From the NCBI RefSeq assembly GCF_002591975.1, contig NZ_NVQE01000020.1:32897-96896 (forward strand): a stretch of DNA of 64,000 nucleotides, written 5' to 3'. How positions within the stretch are numbered: position 1 is the first letter of the stretch; every line of letters starts with the position of its first letter. The position numbers and the translations under genes were made by a program. The DNA comes from Mycobacterium neglectum (GTDB lineage Bacteria > Actinomycetota > Actinomycetes > Mycobacteriales > Mycobacteriaceae). Of the stretch, positions 17,912-26,819 are shown piece by piece. Below the pieces are notes generated by a model. The model searched no databases, was not told where the DNA came from, and saw only the letters and a list, made by a program, of their open reading frames with translations.

Positions 17912-18961
17912 ATGACCACCGTTTCTGCATATGCCGCCCCGTCGGCGACCGCGCCGCTGACCGAGACCACGATCACCCGTCGCGACGTCGGGCCGCACGA
18001 TGTGTCGTTCGAGATCCACTTCGCGGGAATCTGCCACTCCGACATCCACACCGTCAGAGGTGAGTGGGGTGACATCCAGTATCCGTTGGTGCCCGGGCAC
18101 GAAATTGCGGGCATTGTCACCGAGGTCGGCTCCGAGGTCAGCAAGTTCAAGGTGGGCGATCGGGTCGGCGTCGGCTGCTTCGTCGACAGTTGTCGGGAAT
18201 GCGCCCAGTGCCGAGCAGGCGAGGAGCAGTACTGCACCAACCCTGGAATGGTGGGCACCTATGGCGGCGTCGGCCGTGACGGCGAGCCAACCCAGGGCGG
18301 CTACAGCGGCGCGATCGTCGTCGACGAGAACTATGTGTTGAACATCCCCGACAGCCTGCCGCTGGACGCTGCCGCACCGCTGCTGTGCGCAGGCATCACC
18401 CTGTATTCGCCTCTGCGGCATTGGAATGCAGGGCCCGACACGAGTGTGGCGGTGGTCGGCCTCGGCGGTTTGGGCCACATGGGCGTCAAGCTCGCCCATG
18501 CGATGGGTGCGAAGGTGACCGTCCTGAGCCAGTCGTTGAAGAAAATGGAGGACGGCCTGCGGCTGGGCGCCGACGAGTACTACGCCACCTCCGACCCGGC
18601 GACGTTCGAGACACTTGCCGACTCGTTCGACCTGATCTTGAACACCGTCTCGGCCAACCTCGACCTGAATGCCTATCTGGGCCTGCTGAAGACCGACGGC
18701 ACGCTGGTCGAGCTAGGAATGCCGGAGCATCCGATGTCGGTCATCGCACCGGCTCTGGTCAGGGGGCGACGCCGCCTGGCGGGTTCGATGATCGGCGGCA
18801 TTGCCGAAACGCAGGAAATGCTGGATTTCTGCGCCGAGCATGACGTTCGACCCGAAATCGAGGTCATCACACCGGATTACATCAACGAGGCATATCAGCG
18901 GGTGCTGTCCAGCGATGTGCGCTACCGCTTCGTGATCAATACGGAGTCGCTGCGCGGCTAG
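17912..18961 (+). CDS. adhC: NADP-dependent zinc alcohol dehydrogenase AdhC
   Basis: Medium-chain zinc dehydrogenase of 349 residues, cinnamyl-alcohol-dehydrogenase type. Catalytic zinc ligands are in GICHSDIH and PGHEIAG; the structural zinc site is the C-x2-C-x2-C-x7-C cluster in SCRECAQCRAGEEQYC. The dinucleotide motif GLGGLGHMG followed by SQSLKK (no acidic residue after beta-2) fits NADP. Mycobacterial AdhC reduces medium and aromatic aldehydes. It starts at ATG 17912. The gene order fecB-adhC is that of M. tuberculosis. Confidence 0.95.
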   Translation: MTTVSAYAAPSATAPLTETTITRRDVGPHDVSFEIHFAGICHSDIHTVRGEWGDIQYPLVPGHEIAGIVTEVGSEVSKFKVGDRVGVGCFVDSCRECAQCRAGEEQYCTNPGMVGTYGGVGRDGEPTQGGYSGAIVVDENYVLNIPDSLPLDAAAPLLCAGITLYSPLRHWNAGPDTSVAVVGLGGLGHMGVKLAHAMGAKVTVLSQSLKKMEDGLRLGADEYYATSDPATFETLADSFDLILNTVSANLDLNAYLGLLKTDGTLVELGMPEHPMSVIAPALVRGRRRLAGSMIGGIAETQEMLDFCAEHDVRPEIEVITPDYINEAYQRVLSSDVRYRFVINTESLRG

Positions 18962-19055
18962 CCCTCGGCGTCAGCCCGGACGAGCGCACGCGGCGGCCAA
19001 GGACGTCCGCTTCAGGTTGACGTAACGTACGCCGTCGGCCGAGCGAAAATCATTC

Positions 19056-19691
19056 ATGACGTCCAGGCCTATAACTCCACGCCTTCTCCACCTCGCGGCC
19101 GCCGCCGCACTCGCCGTGACACTCGTCATTGCCCCGGCAGCAATGCCCGTTCCCGGTGCGACGCTGATCCCGGTGGCATCGGCCCAGTGCCCCGATGCCG
19201 AAGTGGTTTTCGCTCGCGGCCGACAAGAACCACCCGGCGTCGGCGCAGTCGGAGATGTGCTCGTCAACGCGCTGCGCTCCAAGACGGCCAAGTCGATCGG
19301 GGTCTACGGAGTCAACTACGTCGCCGACACCGACGCCGCGGCCGGCGCCACCGATATGCGCGTCCACGTTCAATCCATGGCGAAAAGCTGCCCGAACACT
19401 CGCATAGTGCTCGGCGGCTACTCGCTGGGCGCCACCGCGGCTGACCTCATGACCAGGGCGAACAGACTGTCGTCGAGTGAGAGGCAGCACGTTGCAGCGG
19501 TCGTGTTATTCGGCAACGGCGCCAGGCGGCTCGGCCCGGCACCGGCCTATGCCGATAGGACGATCGACCAGTGCGCGGACGGCGACCCCATCTGTGGGAG
19601 AGGCTTCAACTGGGACTCCCATCTGCAGCCCTCATACATCGGCTCCGGGCTGGTGGACCAGGCCGCCGGCTACATCGCAGGCATGCTCTAG
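19056..19691 (+). CDS. Secreted cutinase-family esterase (Culp-like)
   Basis: Exported serine esterase of 211 residues. It has an N-terminal signal peptide ending near ASA-QC, then the cutinase core: CPDAEVVFARG at the start of the mature protein, the nucleophile elbow GGYSLGATA, the catalytic Asp near ADGDPIC, the His in DSHLQPSYIG, and four Cys for two disulfides. Culp proteins hydrolyse acyl esters or phospholipids outside the cell. I do not recall this gene at the M. tuberculosis locus. Its stop shares the palindromic tetranucleotide CTAG with the convergent nrdF2 stop. Confidence 0.92.
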   Translation: MTSRPITPRLLHLAAAAALAVTLVIAPAAMPVPGATLIPVASAQCPDAEVVFARGRQEPPGVGAVGDVLVNALRSKTAKSIGVYGVNYVADTDAAAGATDMRVHVQSMAKSCPNTRIVLGGYSLGATAADLMTRANRLSSSERQHVAAVVLFGNGARRLGPAPAYADRTIDQCADGDPICGRGFNWDSHLQPSYIGSGLVDQAAGYIAGML

Positions 19692-20662
19692 AAGTCCCAG
19701 TCCTCGTCTTCGGTGTTGACGGCCTTGCCGATGACGTAGCTGGAGCCCGAGCCGGAGAAGAAGTCGTGGTTCTCGTCGGCGTTCGGTGACAACGCGGACA
19801 GGATCGCCGGGTTGACATCGGTCTCGTCGCGGGGGAACAACGCCTCATAGCCGAGGTTCATCAACGCCTTGTTGGCGTTGTAGCGCAGGAACTTCTTGAC
19901 GTCCTCGGTCAGGCCCACCCCGTCGTAGAGATCCTGGGTGTACTCGACCTCGTTGTCGTAGAGCTCGAAGAGCAGCTCGTAGGTGTAGTCCTTGAGTTCG
20001 GCCTGCGTCGCGGCGTCCGTCATCGCCAGCCCGCGCTGGTACTTGTAGCCGATGTAGTAGCCGTGCACGGCCTCGTCGCGAATGATCAGCCGGATCATGT
20101 CGGCGGTATTGGTCAGCTTGGCCCGACTCGACCAGTACATCGGCAGATAGAAGCCCGAGTAGAACAGGAAGCTCTCCAGCAAGGTGGAGGCGACCTTGCG
20201 CTTCAGCGGCTCGTCACCCTTGTAGTACTGCATGACGATCTCCGCCTTGCGCTGCAGGTTCGGGTTCTCCTCCGACCAGCGGAACGCATCGTCGATGTCG
20301 GCGGTCGAGCACAGCGTCGAGAAGATGTTGCTGTAACTGCGCGCATGCACCGACTCCATGAACGCGATGTTGGTGTAAACGGCTTCCTCGTGCGGCGTCA
20401 GCGCATCGGGGATCAGGCTGACCGCGCCGACGGTGCCCTGAATGGTGTCCAGCAGCGTCAAGCCGGTGAACACGCGCATCGTGAGCTGCTTCTCGTGGTC
20501 GTTGAGCGTGCCCCAGGACGGGATGTCGTTGGACACCGGCACCTTCTCCGGCAGCCAGAAATTGCCCGTCAGCCGATCCCAGACCTCGGCGTCCTTCTCG
20601 TCCTGCACGCGGTTCCAGTTGATGGCCGAGACCCGGTCAATCAGTTTCACGCCATCGCTCAC
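19688..20662 (-). CDS. nrdF2: Class Ib ribonucleotide reductase beta subunit NrdF2
   Basis: R2 subunit of 324 residues that houses the dimetal-tyrosyl radical cofactor and works with NrdE to make dNTPs. The metal-binding patterns are E-x6-E-x2-H (EAVYTNIAFMESVH) and E-x2-H (RDEAVHGYY), with a preceding Asp near LLDTIQG. The C-terminal tail EDEDWDF is the docking peptide for NrdE. It starts at GTG 20662 with paired NrdR-type boxes 61-108 bp upstream. Like M. tuberculosis nrdF2 it is separated from nrdHIE, here by about 7 kb. Confidence 0.98.
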   Translation of the reverse strand: MSDGVKLIDRVSAINWNRVQDEKDAEVWDRLTGNFWLPEKVPVSNDIPSWGTLNDHEKQLTMRVFTGLTLLDTIQGTVGAVSLIPDALTPHEEAVYTNIAFMESVHARSYSNIFSTLCSTADIDDAFRWSEENPNLQRKAEIVMQYYKGDEPLKRKVASTLLESFLFYSGFYLPMYWSSRAKLTNTADMIRLIIRDEAVHGYYIGYKYQRGLAMTDAATQAELKDYTYELLFELYDNEVEYTQDLYDGVGLTEDVKKFLRYNANKALMNLGYEALFPRDETDVNPAILSALSPNADENHDFFSGSGSSYVIGKAVNTEDEDWDF

Positions 20663-20722
20663 AAGAACCCCACTTCACCTGGTCTTCTATGACTTGGCTA
20701 TAGAGCTGCTATAGCGCCCTCA

Positions 20723-20770
20723 ACACTACAACTGGGGTCCGACGAAGCAGCGCTATACGAGATGTTGTGT
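20723..20770 (-). promoter_or_regulatory. Tandem NrdR boxes upstream of nrdF2
   Basis: The site at 20723-20738 (ACACTACAACTGGGGT) and the site at 20755-20770 (ATACGAGATGTTGTGT) resemble the 16-bp NrdR consensus acaCwAtATaTwGtgt. Their starts are 32 bp apart, about three helical turns, with a 16-bp spacer, which is the classic NrdR layout. NrdR represses rnr operons in response to dATP/ATP. The nrdR gene itself is not in the window. Confidence 0.75.
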
Positions 20771-20787
20771 TTGGCGTGTCGCGCAAA

Positions 20788-22309
20788 CTAGACAGCTACG
20801 CGGCTGCTCGCCTTGAGGAAGTTGTACTCGGACGCGTCGAACCTGCGGGTCGCCAGCCAGTACTGCCATGTCATCCCGCTCCATAGCGTGCGGTTGACGC
20901 CGTGCTCGTCCATGTACCAGCTGCTGCACCCGCCGGTGTTGAAGACCGTGCCGGCGAGGTCGTGCTGCAGCTCCCTGTTGTACGCGTCCTGGGCGGCGCG
21001 GGTCGGCGCCAGCGCCTGAGCGCCCTTCTTGTCGACAGCGGCGATCGCGTGGGCGGCGTAGCGAATCTGGGACTCGATCATGAACACCACGGAGTTGTGG
21101 CCCAGCGCGGTGTTCGGGCCGAGCAGGAAGAACAAATTCGGCATGTCGGCGATCGTGATACCGCGCAGGGCAGCCATCCCCTCACGGTTCCACCGGTCGA
21201 TCAGGTCTTCGCCGTCGTAGCCCTTGATGTCGACATAGGTGTAGGAATCGGTGACATGGAAGCCGGTGGCGCACACCACGACATCGGCCTCGCGCTCGGT
21301 GCCGTCAGCAGCGACGATGCCGGTGGGGGGTGAACCGTGCGATGCCATCGGTGATGACCTCGGTCTTCGGATTCGCGATGCCGCGGTAGTAGCTGTCGGA
21401 GTTCAGGATCCGTTTGCAACCGGCCTTGTAATTCGGGACCAGCTTCTTGCGCAGCTCCCGATCCTTGATCGACCGGTTGATGTTCCACTTGCCCGCCAGC
21501 TCACCGAGTTTGAGCAGGCGCGGTTGTTTGGTCATCGCGAATCCGACGACCTCGTGCAGCCAGTAAATTCCCGCCCGCATCGCCGCGCGCGTGCCCGGCA
21601 CGTAGGTGAACGTCTTCCGCATCCACTCCGGGATCGGGTTGTTGGGTCGCGGCATCACCCATGCCGGGGTGCGCTGGTAAAGCTGAAGCTCCGCAACGTC
21701 TTTCACGATCTCGGGCACGATCTGGATGGCGCTCGCCCCGGTACCGATCACCGCGACGCGCTTTCCGGTCAGATCGACGCTGTGATCCCACTCCGCGGAA
21801 TGGAACACCGCGCCCTTGAACTCGTCGAGCCCTTCGAACTCCGGGATCAGCGGGATGTGCAGTCCCCCTGCGCCGGAGATGAGGAACTGCGCGACGAACT
21901 CGCGGCCGTCTTTCGTAAAGGCGTGCCAACGCATTTCGTCGTTGTCCCAGTGCGCCCGGTCGACGTGTGAGTTGAACTGGATGTAGCGTCGCAGCCCGTA
22001 CTTCGCCGTCACTCCCTGCAGGTAATCCTGGATTTCCGGCTGGAACGACCACATGTGCGTCCAGTCGGGCTTGGGCTCGAACGAGAACGAGTACATGTGC
22101 GAGGGGATGTCGCAGGCGCAACCGGGATAGGTGTTGTCGCGCCAGGTGCCGCCGATGTCGTCGGCCTTCTCCAGAATCACGAAGTCGACGTTCTGTTGCT
22201 GCAGCGCGATGCCCATCCCGAGCCCGGAGAACCCCGAGCCGATGATGAGTGCGCGGGTGTGCACCGGTTTGGCGACCGTGGTCTCGGGCGCGTGCTCGAC
22301 AACCGTCAT
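20788..22309 (-). pseudogene. Flavin-containing (Baeyer-Villiger type) monooxygenase, frameshifted (Rv3049c-like)
   Basis: The gene encodes a family monooxygenase of about 507 residues, but in two frames. The upstream part (22309 to about 21330) has the FAD motif IIGSGFSGLGMG, the BVMO fingerprint FHSAEWD and the NADPH motif VIGTGASAIQ. The downstream part (about 21330 to 20788) has VCATGFHVTDSY and LLGPNTALGHNS. The shift lies in a run of six G at 21325-21330; removing one base restores FTPTGIVAADG. It may be real inactivation, phase variation or a sequencing error. Intact members oxidise ketones to esters. ATG 22309 is the likely start. Confidence 0.85.
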
Positions 22310-22454
22310 GATTCGATCTCCCCTGGCTTCGTTGTGGGCCCATTTCCTGGGAACGCCGGTACCGGATACTTTAGTCAGTGTCCGCATTGCGGCCCAGGGT
22401 GTCAACGCACGGGACAGGCCAGGAGTTGCGCCGGGCGGCTAGGCGTGGGCCAAA

Positions 22455-23195
22455 TCAGGCGACTGGTTGCTGACGACGGACAGCGGTGTGGATCGGCTGA
22501 TCGGTATCGATCTGGATGCTCAGCAGTTCGGCAGTCCCGTTGATGGCGCCCACCATGATCGTCGTCATATGTGCGATGAACTTGTCCGCAGGCATCCGCC
22601 GGGGGCTGTCGTCGTCGGCGCCCAGCCACCAGTCCGTCGCCGACGCCGCGGTCCCGAAGATCGCGAACGCCGCCAGTTCGAACGCTTCCGGTTCCGGCGC
22701 GAGGTCTTCGAGTTGGGTGCTGATCATGTCGGCGATGGCGAGGGTGATCTCGCTGCCCTTATTGACGGTCGTCATCGCCGCCGCGGACTGGTCGGCGAAC
22801 CGACCCTGCAGCAGGAACCGCACCACGTTCGGATGCTGATTGACGAGCTCCACATAGTGCTCGACACCGCGGCCGACGATCTGGCGCGCGGAGTCGGTCT
22901 GGACGTTGACCGACGGGATGATCGCCGCCCACAACATGTCGCGCATCCGCTGACCGATCTCGGAGAACATGTCGGACTTGTCGGCGAAGTGTCGGTAGAT
23001 CTTGGGCTTGGCGGTTCCGGCCTCTTCGGCGATCTCACGCACGCTGACATTGGGGCCCAGACGGTCGATTGCACGGAAGGCAGCGTCGACGATTTCCGAG
23101 CGCACCTTCTTGCGATGCTCGCGCCAGCGCTCACTCCGGGCGTCCACCTTGACACCCGGCTCAGCGCTGGAATGTGTTCTGGACCCTCGTCGCAC
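22455..23195 (-). CDS. TetR-family regulator (Rv3050c-like)
   Basis: Transcriptional regulator of 246 residues. The HTH is VSVREIAEEAGTAKPKIYRHFADKS (residues about 52-76) and the rest is a ligand-binding helical domain. GTG 23195 gives the length I recall for Rv3050c; a TTG at 23252 extends it without family content. It lies upstream of, and on the same strand as, the frameshifted monooxygenase, as in M. tuberculosis, so it may regulate it. The divergent neighbour is an oxidoreductase, and palindromes lie in the shared region. Confidence 0.88.
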   Translation of the reverse strand: MRRGSRTHSSAEPGVKVDARSERWREHRKKVRSEIVDAAFRAIDRLGPNVSVREIAEEAGTAKPKIYRHFADKSDMFSEIGQRMRDMLWAAIIPSVNVQTDSARQIVGRGVEHYVELVNQHPNVVRFLLQGRFADQSAAAMTTVNKGSEITLAIADMISTQLEDLAPEPEAFELAAFAIFGTAASATDWWLGADDDSPRRMPADKFIAHMTTIMVGAINGTAELLSIQIDTDQPIHTAVRRQQPVA

Positions 23196-23233
23196 CCGAT
23201 CACTGTACCGCCCGGACACCGCTGACCTGCTCA

Positions 23234-23290
23234 GACCAGAGCTGGTCCGCAATGATTACCGATGTATTAGGGCATTTCTCTCAATGAGAG
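23234..23290. promoter_or_regulatory. Palindromes in the TetR / reductase divergent region
   Basis: Two inverted repeats lie between the divergent starts. GACCAG-AG-CTGGTC is at 23234-23247 and CTCTCA-A-TGAGAG at 23278-23290. Either could be the operator of the adjacent TetR protein. No experimental support is available from sequence. Confidence 0.4.
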
Positions 23291-23346
23291 GGGTGGCCCC
23301 AGTTTGGGTACTATCTCTGCGACAGCTGATCGGAGAGACGAGGACG

Positions 23347-24534
23347 ATGACGCAGCGATACGACCTGATCATTGCAGGTGGCGGGCCTTCTGGCGCCGCG
23401 GCCGCGTGGCAGGCCGCGCAGACGGGCGCCAAGGTAGTTGTCCTGGACAAGGCCGAATTCCCCCGCGCCAAACCCTGCGGCGACGGGCTCACCGCACGGG
23501 CCGTCAGCTACCTGCAAAAGATGGGCCTGGCCGACGAGGTGGCCACCTACCACCGGGTCAATCGGGTGACGGTGTTCAGCCCCTCGCAGTGGGAACTGTC
23601 CTTCCCCAAGCGCCCCGGCATGCCCGACCACGGGCACACCGTCAGTCGCGAGCACCTGGACACCGTGTTGCTCAAGCACGCGGAGTCGGCAGGCGCTGAG
23701 GTCCGCCAGAGCGCCGAGGTGACGGGCCCCGAGCTCGACGCCAGCGGCCGCGTCGTCGGCGTGACGCTCAAAGGTGGCGAGAAGGTGTACGGCGACGCCG
23801 TCATCGCGGCCGACGGCGCGTACTCCCCGATCAAGCGAGCGTTGAAGATCGACTCCGAGTACAACGGCTACCAAGCCATTGCGATCCGGTCTGAGATGCA
23901 CGCCAACCGGGCGGACTCCGACAGTCTCGACATCTACCTGAAGCTGGCTTTCGAGGGCGACCAGTTACCCGGCTATGGCTGGGTGTTCCCGATGGGCAAC
24001 GGGATTTTCAACATCGGCCTCGGCTATGTGAACAGCTACAAGAACTGGCAGTCGATCAACGCCACCCAATTCCTCGGCGAGTTCCTGCGCACGCTGCCTG
24101 CCGACTGGGAACTGCCGCCGATCGAGGAACTGAAGAAGAACAAGAGCGTGCGGGCGTGGCGGCTGCCGATGGGCTTCACCGCATGGCCGCCGTGGCGGCC
24201 CGGCGTCCTGTTCACCGGCGACTCGCTGGGTGCAGGCAAGCCCGCGTCCGGTGCAGGTATCTCCAAGGCGCTCGAAAGCGGTCTCGCCGCAGGCGAATGC
24301 GCGATCGCGGCGCTGCAGAACGGCGGCCCCGACGACTTCACCAACTACGCCCAGCGCATGGAGGAGGCGTGGGGTCGCGAGTACCGCCGCGGCCGCTACT
24401 TCCACAAGCTGCTTGGACAGCCGCGACTGGCCAATGCCGGGGTGAAGCTCATCGACAACGCCGCGTTCCGCGACCGGATGCTCAAGGCGCTGTACAAGAA
24501 GGCCCAAGGGCCGCAGCACACCATCAAGAAGTAG
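23347..24534 (+). CDS. Geranylgeranyl reductase-family FAD oxidoreductase
   Basis: Flavoprotein of 395 residues of the GGR/PHBH fold. It has the N-terminal FAD motif IIAGGGPSGAAAA, the PCGDGLTARAV motif of geranylgeranyl reductases, the middle motif GDAVIAADGAYSPIK, and GVLFTGDSLGAGKPASGAGI binding the FAD ribityl. Relatives saturate isoprenoid double bonds such as in menaquinone side chains or polyprenols. M. tuberculosis Rv0561c (MenJ) belongs to this family, so menaquinone reduction is a plausible but unproven role. ATG 23347 is chosen; the frame stays open upstream into the divergent TetR gene. Confidence 0.9.
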   Translation: MTQRYDLIIAGGGPSGAAAAWQAAQTGAKVVVLDKAEFPRAKPCGDGLTARAVSYLQKMGLADEVATYHRVNRVTVFSPSQWELSFPKRPGMPDHGHTVSREHLDTVLLKHAESAGAEVRQSAEVTGPELDASGRVVGVTLKGGEKVYGDAVIAADGAYSPIKRALKIDSEYNGYQAIAIRSEMHANRADSDSLDIYLKLAFEGDQLPGYGWVFPMGNGIFNIGLGYVNSYKNWQSINATQFLGEFLRTLPADWELPPIEELKKNKSVRAWRLPMGFTAWPPWRPGVLFTGDSLGAGKPASGAGISKALESGLAAGECAIAALQNGGPDDFTNYAQRMEEAWGREYRRGRYFHKLLGQPRLANAGVKLIDNAAFRDRMLKALYKKAQGPQHTIKK

Positions 24535-24608
24535 GTCTGCCGAGTGTCCAGTTATGCCACGCATTTTCGCGGTTGGCGTGGGACAAGTGGCCAGTCGCCG
24601 CCTAGGGT

Positions 24609-25331
24609 CTAGCGACGACCGCGCTCTGCCCGGCCCGGCTTACGCGTGACCTTTCCCGCGGCGGCGCGGGCGGCCTGCTTGGCGAGGGTCTTCTCCCGCG
24701 CGGTGCGTTTCGGTACCGGCTGCGCCTGCGCGCGCGACGAACCAGCTTTGCGGCCCCGCACAATCCCGATGAACTCCTCGATCAGTGCGGACTGCGGTCC
24801 ATCCGCGACGGCGAGCGCGACCGGGCAGGTGGGCGCGTCGGCGATCGGGCGATACGTGAGGTCCTTTCGGTGATGCAGCCGCGCCAGCGACTGCGGGACG
24901 ATGAGCACGCCGACCCCCGCTGCGACGAGTTCCATTGCGCTCTCGGTGGTTTCGGGCCGGTGTTCGACTGGCACGCCGGGAGCACCCGCCCAGTCGACGA
25001 CGTGGTCGAGTGGCAGCAGTATCGGCTCGTCCTCGAGGTCCGCGGCGGTGAGCTCGTCGGCTGCACTGAGGATGTGGTCGGTCGGCACCACGGCCACTGT
25101 GGTTTCTTCGTACAGCGGGATGACGGCCAGTCCAGACGTGTCAGCCGGCAGCCGGAGCACGACAACGTCGACCACGCCGGTTCGCACTTCGGCGGCCGCA
25201 TTCGCCGCGGTGACGGCGCGCAACCGCAGCGGAACGTCGGGGTGCCGCTCCGCCCAGATTCGAGCCCACTTTGCGGGCGTCCCCCCGGGGACGTAACCGA
25301 GGGTGAGCGAGGGCAGCGAGGGCGAAGCCAC
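24609..25331 (-). CDS. LysR-type effector-domain protein lacking an HTH
   Basis: Protein of 240 residues consisting only of a LysR substrate-binding domain: LTLGYVPGGTPAKW at the start of the first lobe, DVVVLRLPADTSGLAVIPLYEE, and a second lobe ending IVPQSLARLH. It is followed by a Lys/Arg-rich tail. The usual 60-residue DNA-binding domain is absent, because the GTG start at 25331 falls exactly at the lobe start and upstream is the divergent gene. It may be a ligand-sensing partner, and the basic tail could contact nucleic acid; this is inference. Confidence 0.78.
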   Translation of the reverse strand: MASPSLPSLTLGYVPGGTPAKWARIWAERHPDVPLRLRAVTAANAAAEVRTGVVDVVVLRLPADTSGLAVIPLYEETTVAVVPTDHILSAADELTAADLEDEPILLPLDHVVDWAGAPGVPVEHRPETTESAMELVAAGVGVLIVPQSLARLHHRKDLTYRPIADAPTCPVALAVADGPQSALIEEFIGIVRGRKAGSSRAQAQPVPKRTAREKTLAKQAARAAAGKVTRKPGRAERGRR

Positions 25332-25359
25332 CGCATCAGGTTACCGATACGCTTGTGCC

Positions 25360-25746
25360 ATGAGCAGGCCGAACGCGCAGTCCATGAAACCCGCCACGGC
25401 GGCGAAGAAGCTGGACGTGTACCTGCCCGCGACGCCCGCGGCGTTTCAGGACAACCCGATCACCCGTACCGAGCTTGCCGCCCTGCAGGCGGATCCGCCC
25501 CAGTGGCTTGAGGATCTTCGAAAGAACGGGCCCCATCCGAAGAACCTCGTCGCAGCCAAGCTGGGCGTCTCGATCGCCGGCCTCAAGCGGGGCGGCGTCG
25601 TGGAGGCGCTGACCACCGAGCAGATCAATGCGTTGATCGAGGAGAAACCGCCTTGGCTGATCGCCGAACGCGACAGCTACCAAGCGGCGCTGAGCGAGCA
25701 GCGACGCGTCAAAGCGCTACGTGCGGAAAAGGTCCGCGGGAACTGA
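25360..25746 (+). CDS. DUF5997-like small protein
   Basis: Protein of 128 residues with charged ends and a helical middle (AAKKLDVYLPATPAAFQDNPITRTEL, LAALQADPPQWLEDLRKNGPHPK, then KLGVSIAGLKRGGV, which looks like a helix-turn-helix-like segment). I recognise it as a conserved actinobacterial protein of unknown function, often adjacent to the HTH-less LysR-domain gene with which it is divergent here (28 bp apart). ATG 25360 is chosen; ATG 25381 is an alternative. Candidate DNA or RNA contact is only suggested by the predicted helices. Confidence 0.75.
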   Translation: MSRPNAQSMKPATAAKKLDVYLPATPAAFQDNPITRTELAALQADPPQWLEDLRKNGPHPKNLVAAKLGVSIAGLKRGGVVEALTTEQINALIEEKPPWLIAERDSYQAALSEQRRVKALRAEKVRGN

Positions 25747-25768
25747 GCTGCCGTAGGCGCACTCTGGT

Positions 25769-26110
25769 TTAGCGCGCGACCACCGTCAGCAGCAGGACCG
25801 AGTCCGCCAGCGCGGCGACGTTGTGCCGCTCGTCCGGGATCACTAGATAGTCCCCCGTGACACCCTCGACGTTCGCGGTTGCGGTTGCGAGTCGAATGCG
25901 ACCGCGCAGCACCAACAGTGTTGCCTCGCCTGGACTTTCGTGATCATCGAGCCCGTGCCCCTTGGCCAGCGCCAGGATCGTCTGGCGAAGCGCGTGTTCG
26001 CGACCACCGTAGATCGTGTGCGCGGCCCGACCAGCCCGCGCGGCGGTGGCGACGGCGACCTGTTCGTCACCGATCTCTGACAACGAAATTGCGTCCACGG
26101 GATTCACCAT
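25769..26110 (-). CDS. Small cupin-domain protein
   Basis: Protein of 113 residues with a single conserved barrel: GREHALRQTILALAKGHGLDDHESPGEATLLVLRG resembles cupin motif 1 (H...H...E...G) and YLVIPDERHNVAALADS resembles motif 2 with a His. It could bind a metal and act as an isomerase, dioxygenase or sensor; the substrate is unknown. ATG 26110 is chosen, 22 nt after the regulator gene, so it appears to be the last gene of a methyltransferase-regulator-cupin operon. Confidence 0.8.
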   Translation of the reverse strand: MVNPVDAISLSEIGDEQVAVATAARAGRAAHTIYGGREHALRQTILALAKGHGLDDHESPGEATLLVLRGRIRLATATANVEGVTGDYLVIPDERHNVAALADSVLLLTVVAR

Positions 26111-26132
26111 TCTTCCGGTGCGGAGTCGGGAC

Positions 26133-26807
26133 TCAGGTGCCGGGACGCAGCACCAAACTGACTTCGCAAGATCCTGCGCGCGGGTCCGGGGTGACCGCAG
26201 CGCGATAGTGAGCGCCGATTGCATCGGCATTGAGGTCGATCACTTCTTGGATCAGACCCTGTTGGATGCCGCGGACCACCTCGGGGGCCGTCGCCGCGAC
26301 CTCGGCCAGCGGGCAGGTGCAGATCTGAACTGTCACCTCGCCGAAGGAGTCGAGCACCGAGCGCACCTGAAAACCCAACTCGCCCAGTGTCGCGACCACC
26401 AGATCGGCGATCGTCGTCTGGTCTCGCCTGCGCGCCAGCCGAACTCGGTGTGCCAGATCCGCACCGATGCGCAAGGCTCGTTGCTCGCGCTCCCCCGCTG
26501 ACCCGCCGAGATGCGCGGCGAACAGCGCCACGATGTCCGCATAGTCCAGTTTCGGGGCCACCTCGTAGGTGAGCCTCGGACGTCCAGCACGCCCCGCTTT
26601 CGTTCCGCCACCGCGCCGGACGTATCCCTGGTCTTCCAGCGCCGTCAGATGGAACCGCGCTGTGGTGACGTGGATCTGCAGTGTGTCGGCGACATGTTGC
26701 GCATCGACTGGCCCCGGCGCACGCTGCAGCAGACCGAGCACCTTGCGACGCTGCTGCCCGGCCGCGCGTTCCGACTGTGAGTCGAGATCGTCGTGCTGCA
26801 CTGCCAC
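26133..26807 (-). CDS. ArsR/SufR-like HTH regulator with C-terminal Cys residues
   Basis: Regulator of 224 residues. A winged helix (VDAQHVADTLQIHVTTARFHLTALEDQGYV, residues about 34-63) is followed by a basic wing GGGTKAGRAGRPRLTY. The C-terminal half has a CTCPLAEVAA segment and a late Cys (GSCEVSL), reminiscent of Fe-S-binding SufR-type regulators; that ligand role is inference. A paralogue of the same architecture is at 54949-55623. It sits between a methyltransferase and a cupin gene in one operon and probably autoregulates at the palindrome near 27653. Confidence 0.82.
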   Translation of the reverse strand: MAVQHDDLDSQSERAAGQQRRKVLGLLQRAPGPVDAQHVADTLQIHVTTARFHLTALEDQGYVRRGGGTKAGRAGRPRLTYEVAPKLDYADIVALFAAHLGGSAGEREQRALRIGADLAHRVRLARRRDQTTIADLVVATLGELGFQVRSVLDSFGEVTVQICTCPLAEVAATAPEVVRGIQQGLIQEVIDLNADAIGAHYRAAVTPDPRAGSCEVSLVLRPGT

Positions 26808-26819
26808 ACCCCGACTCTG

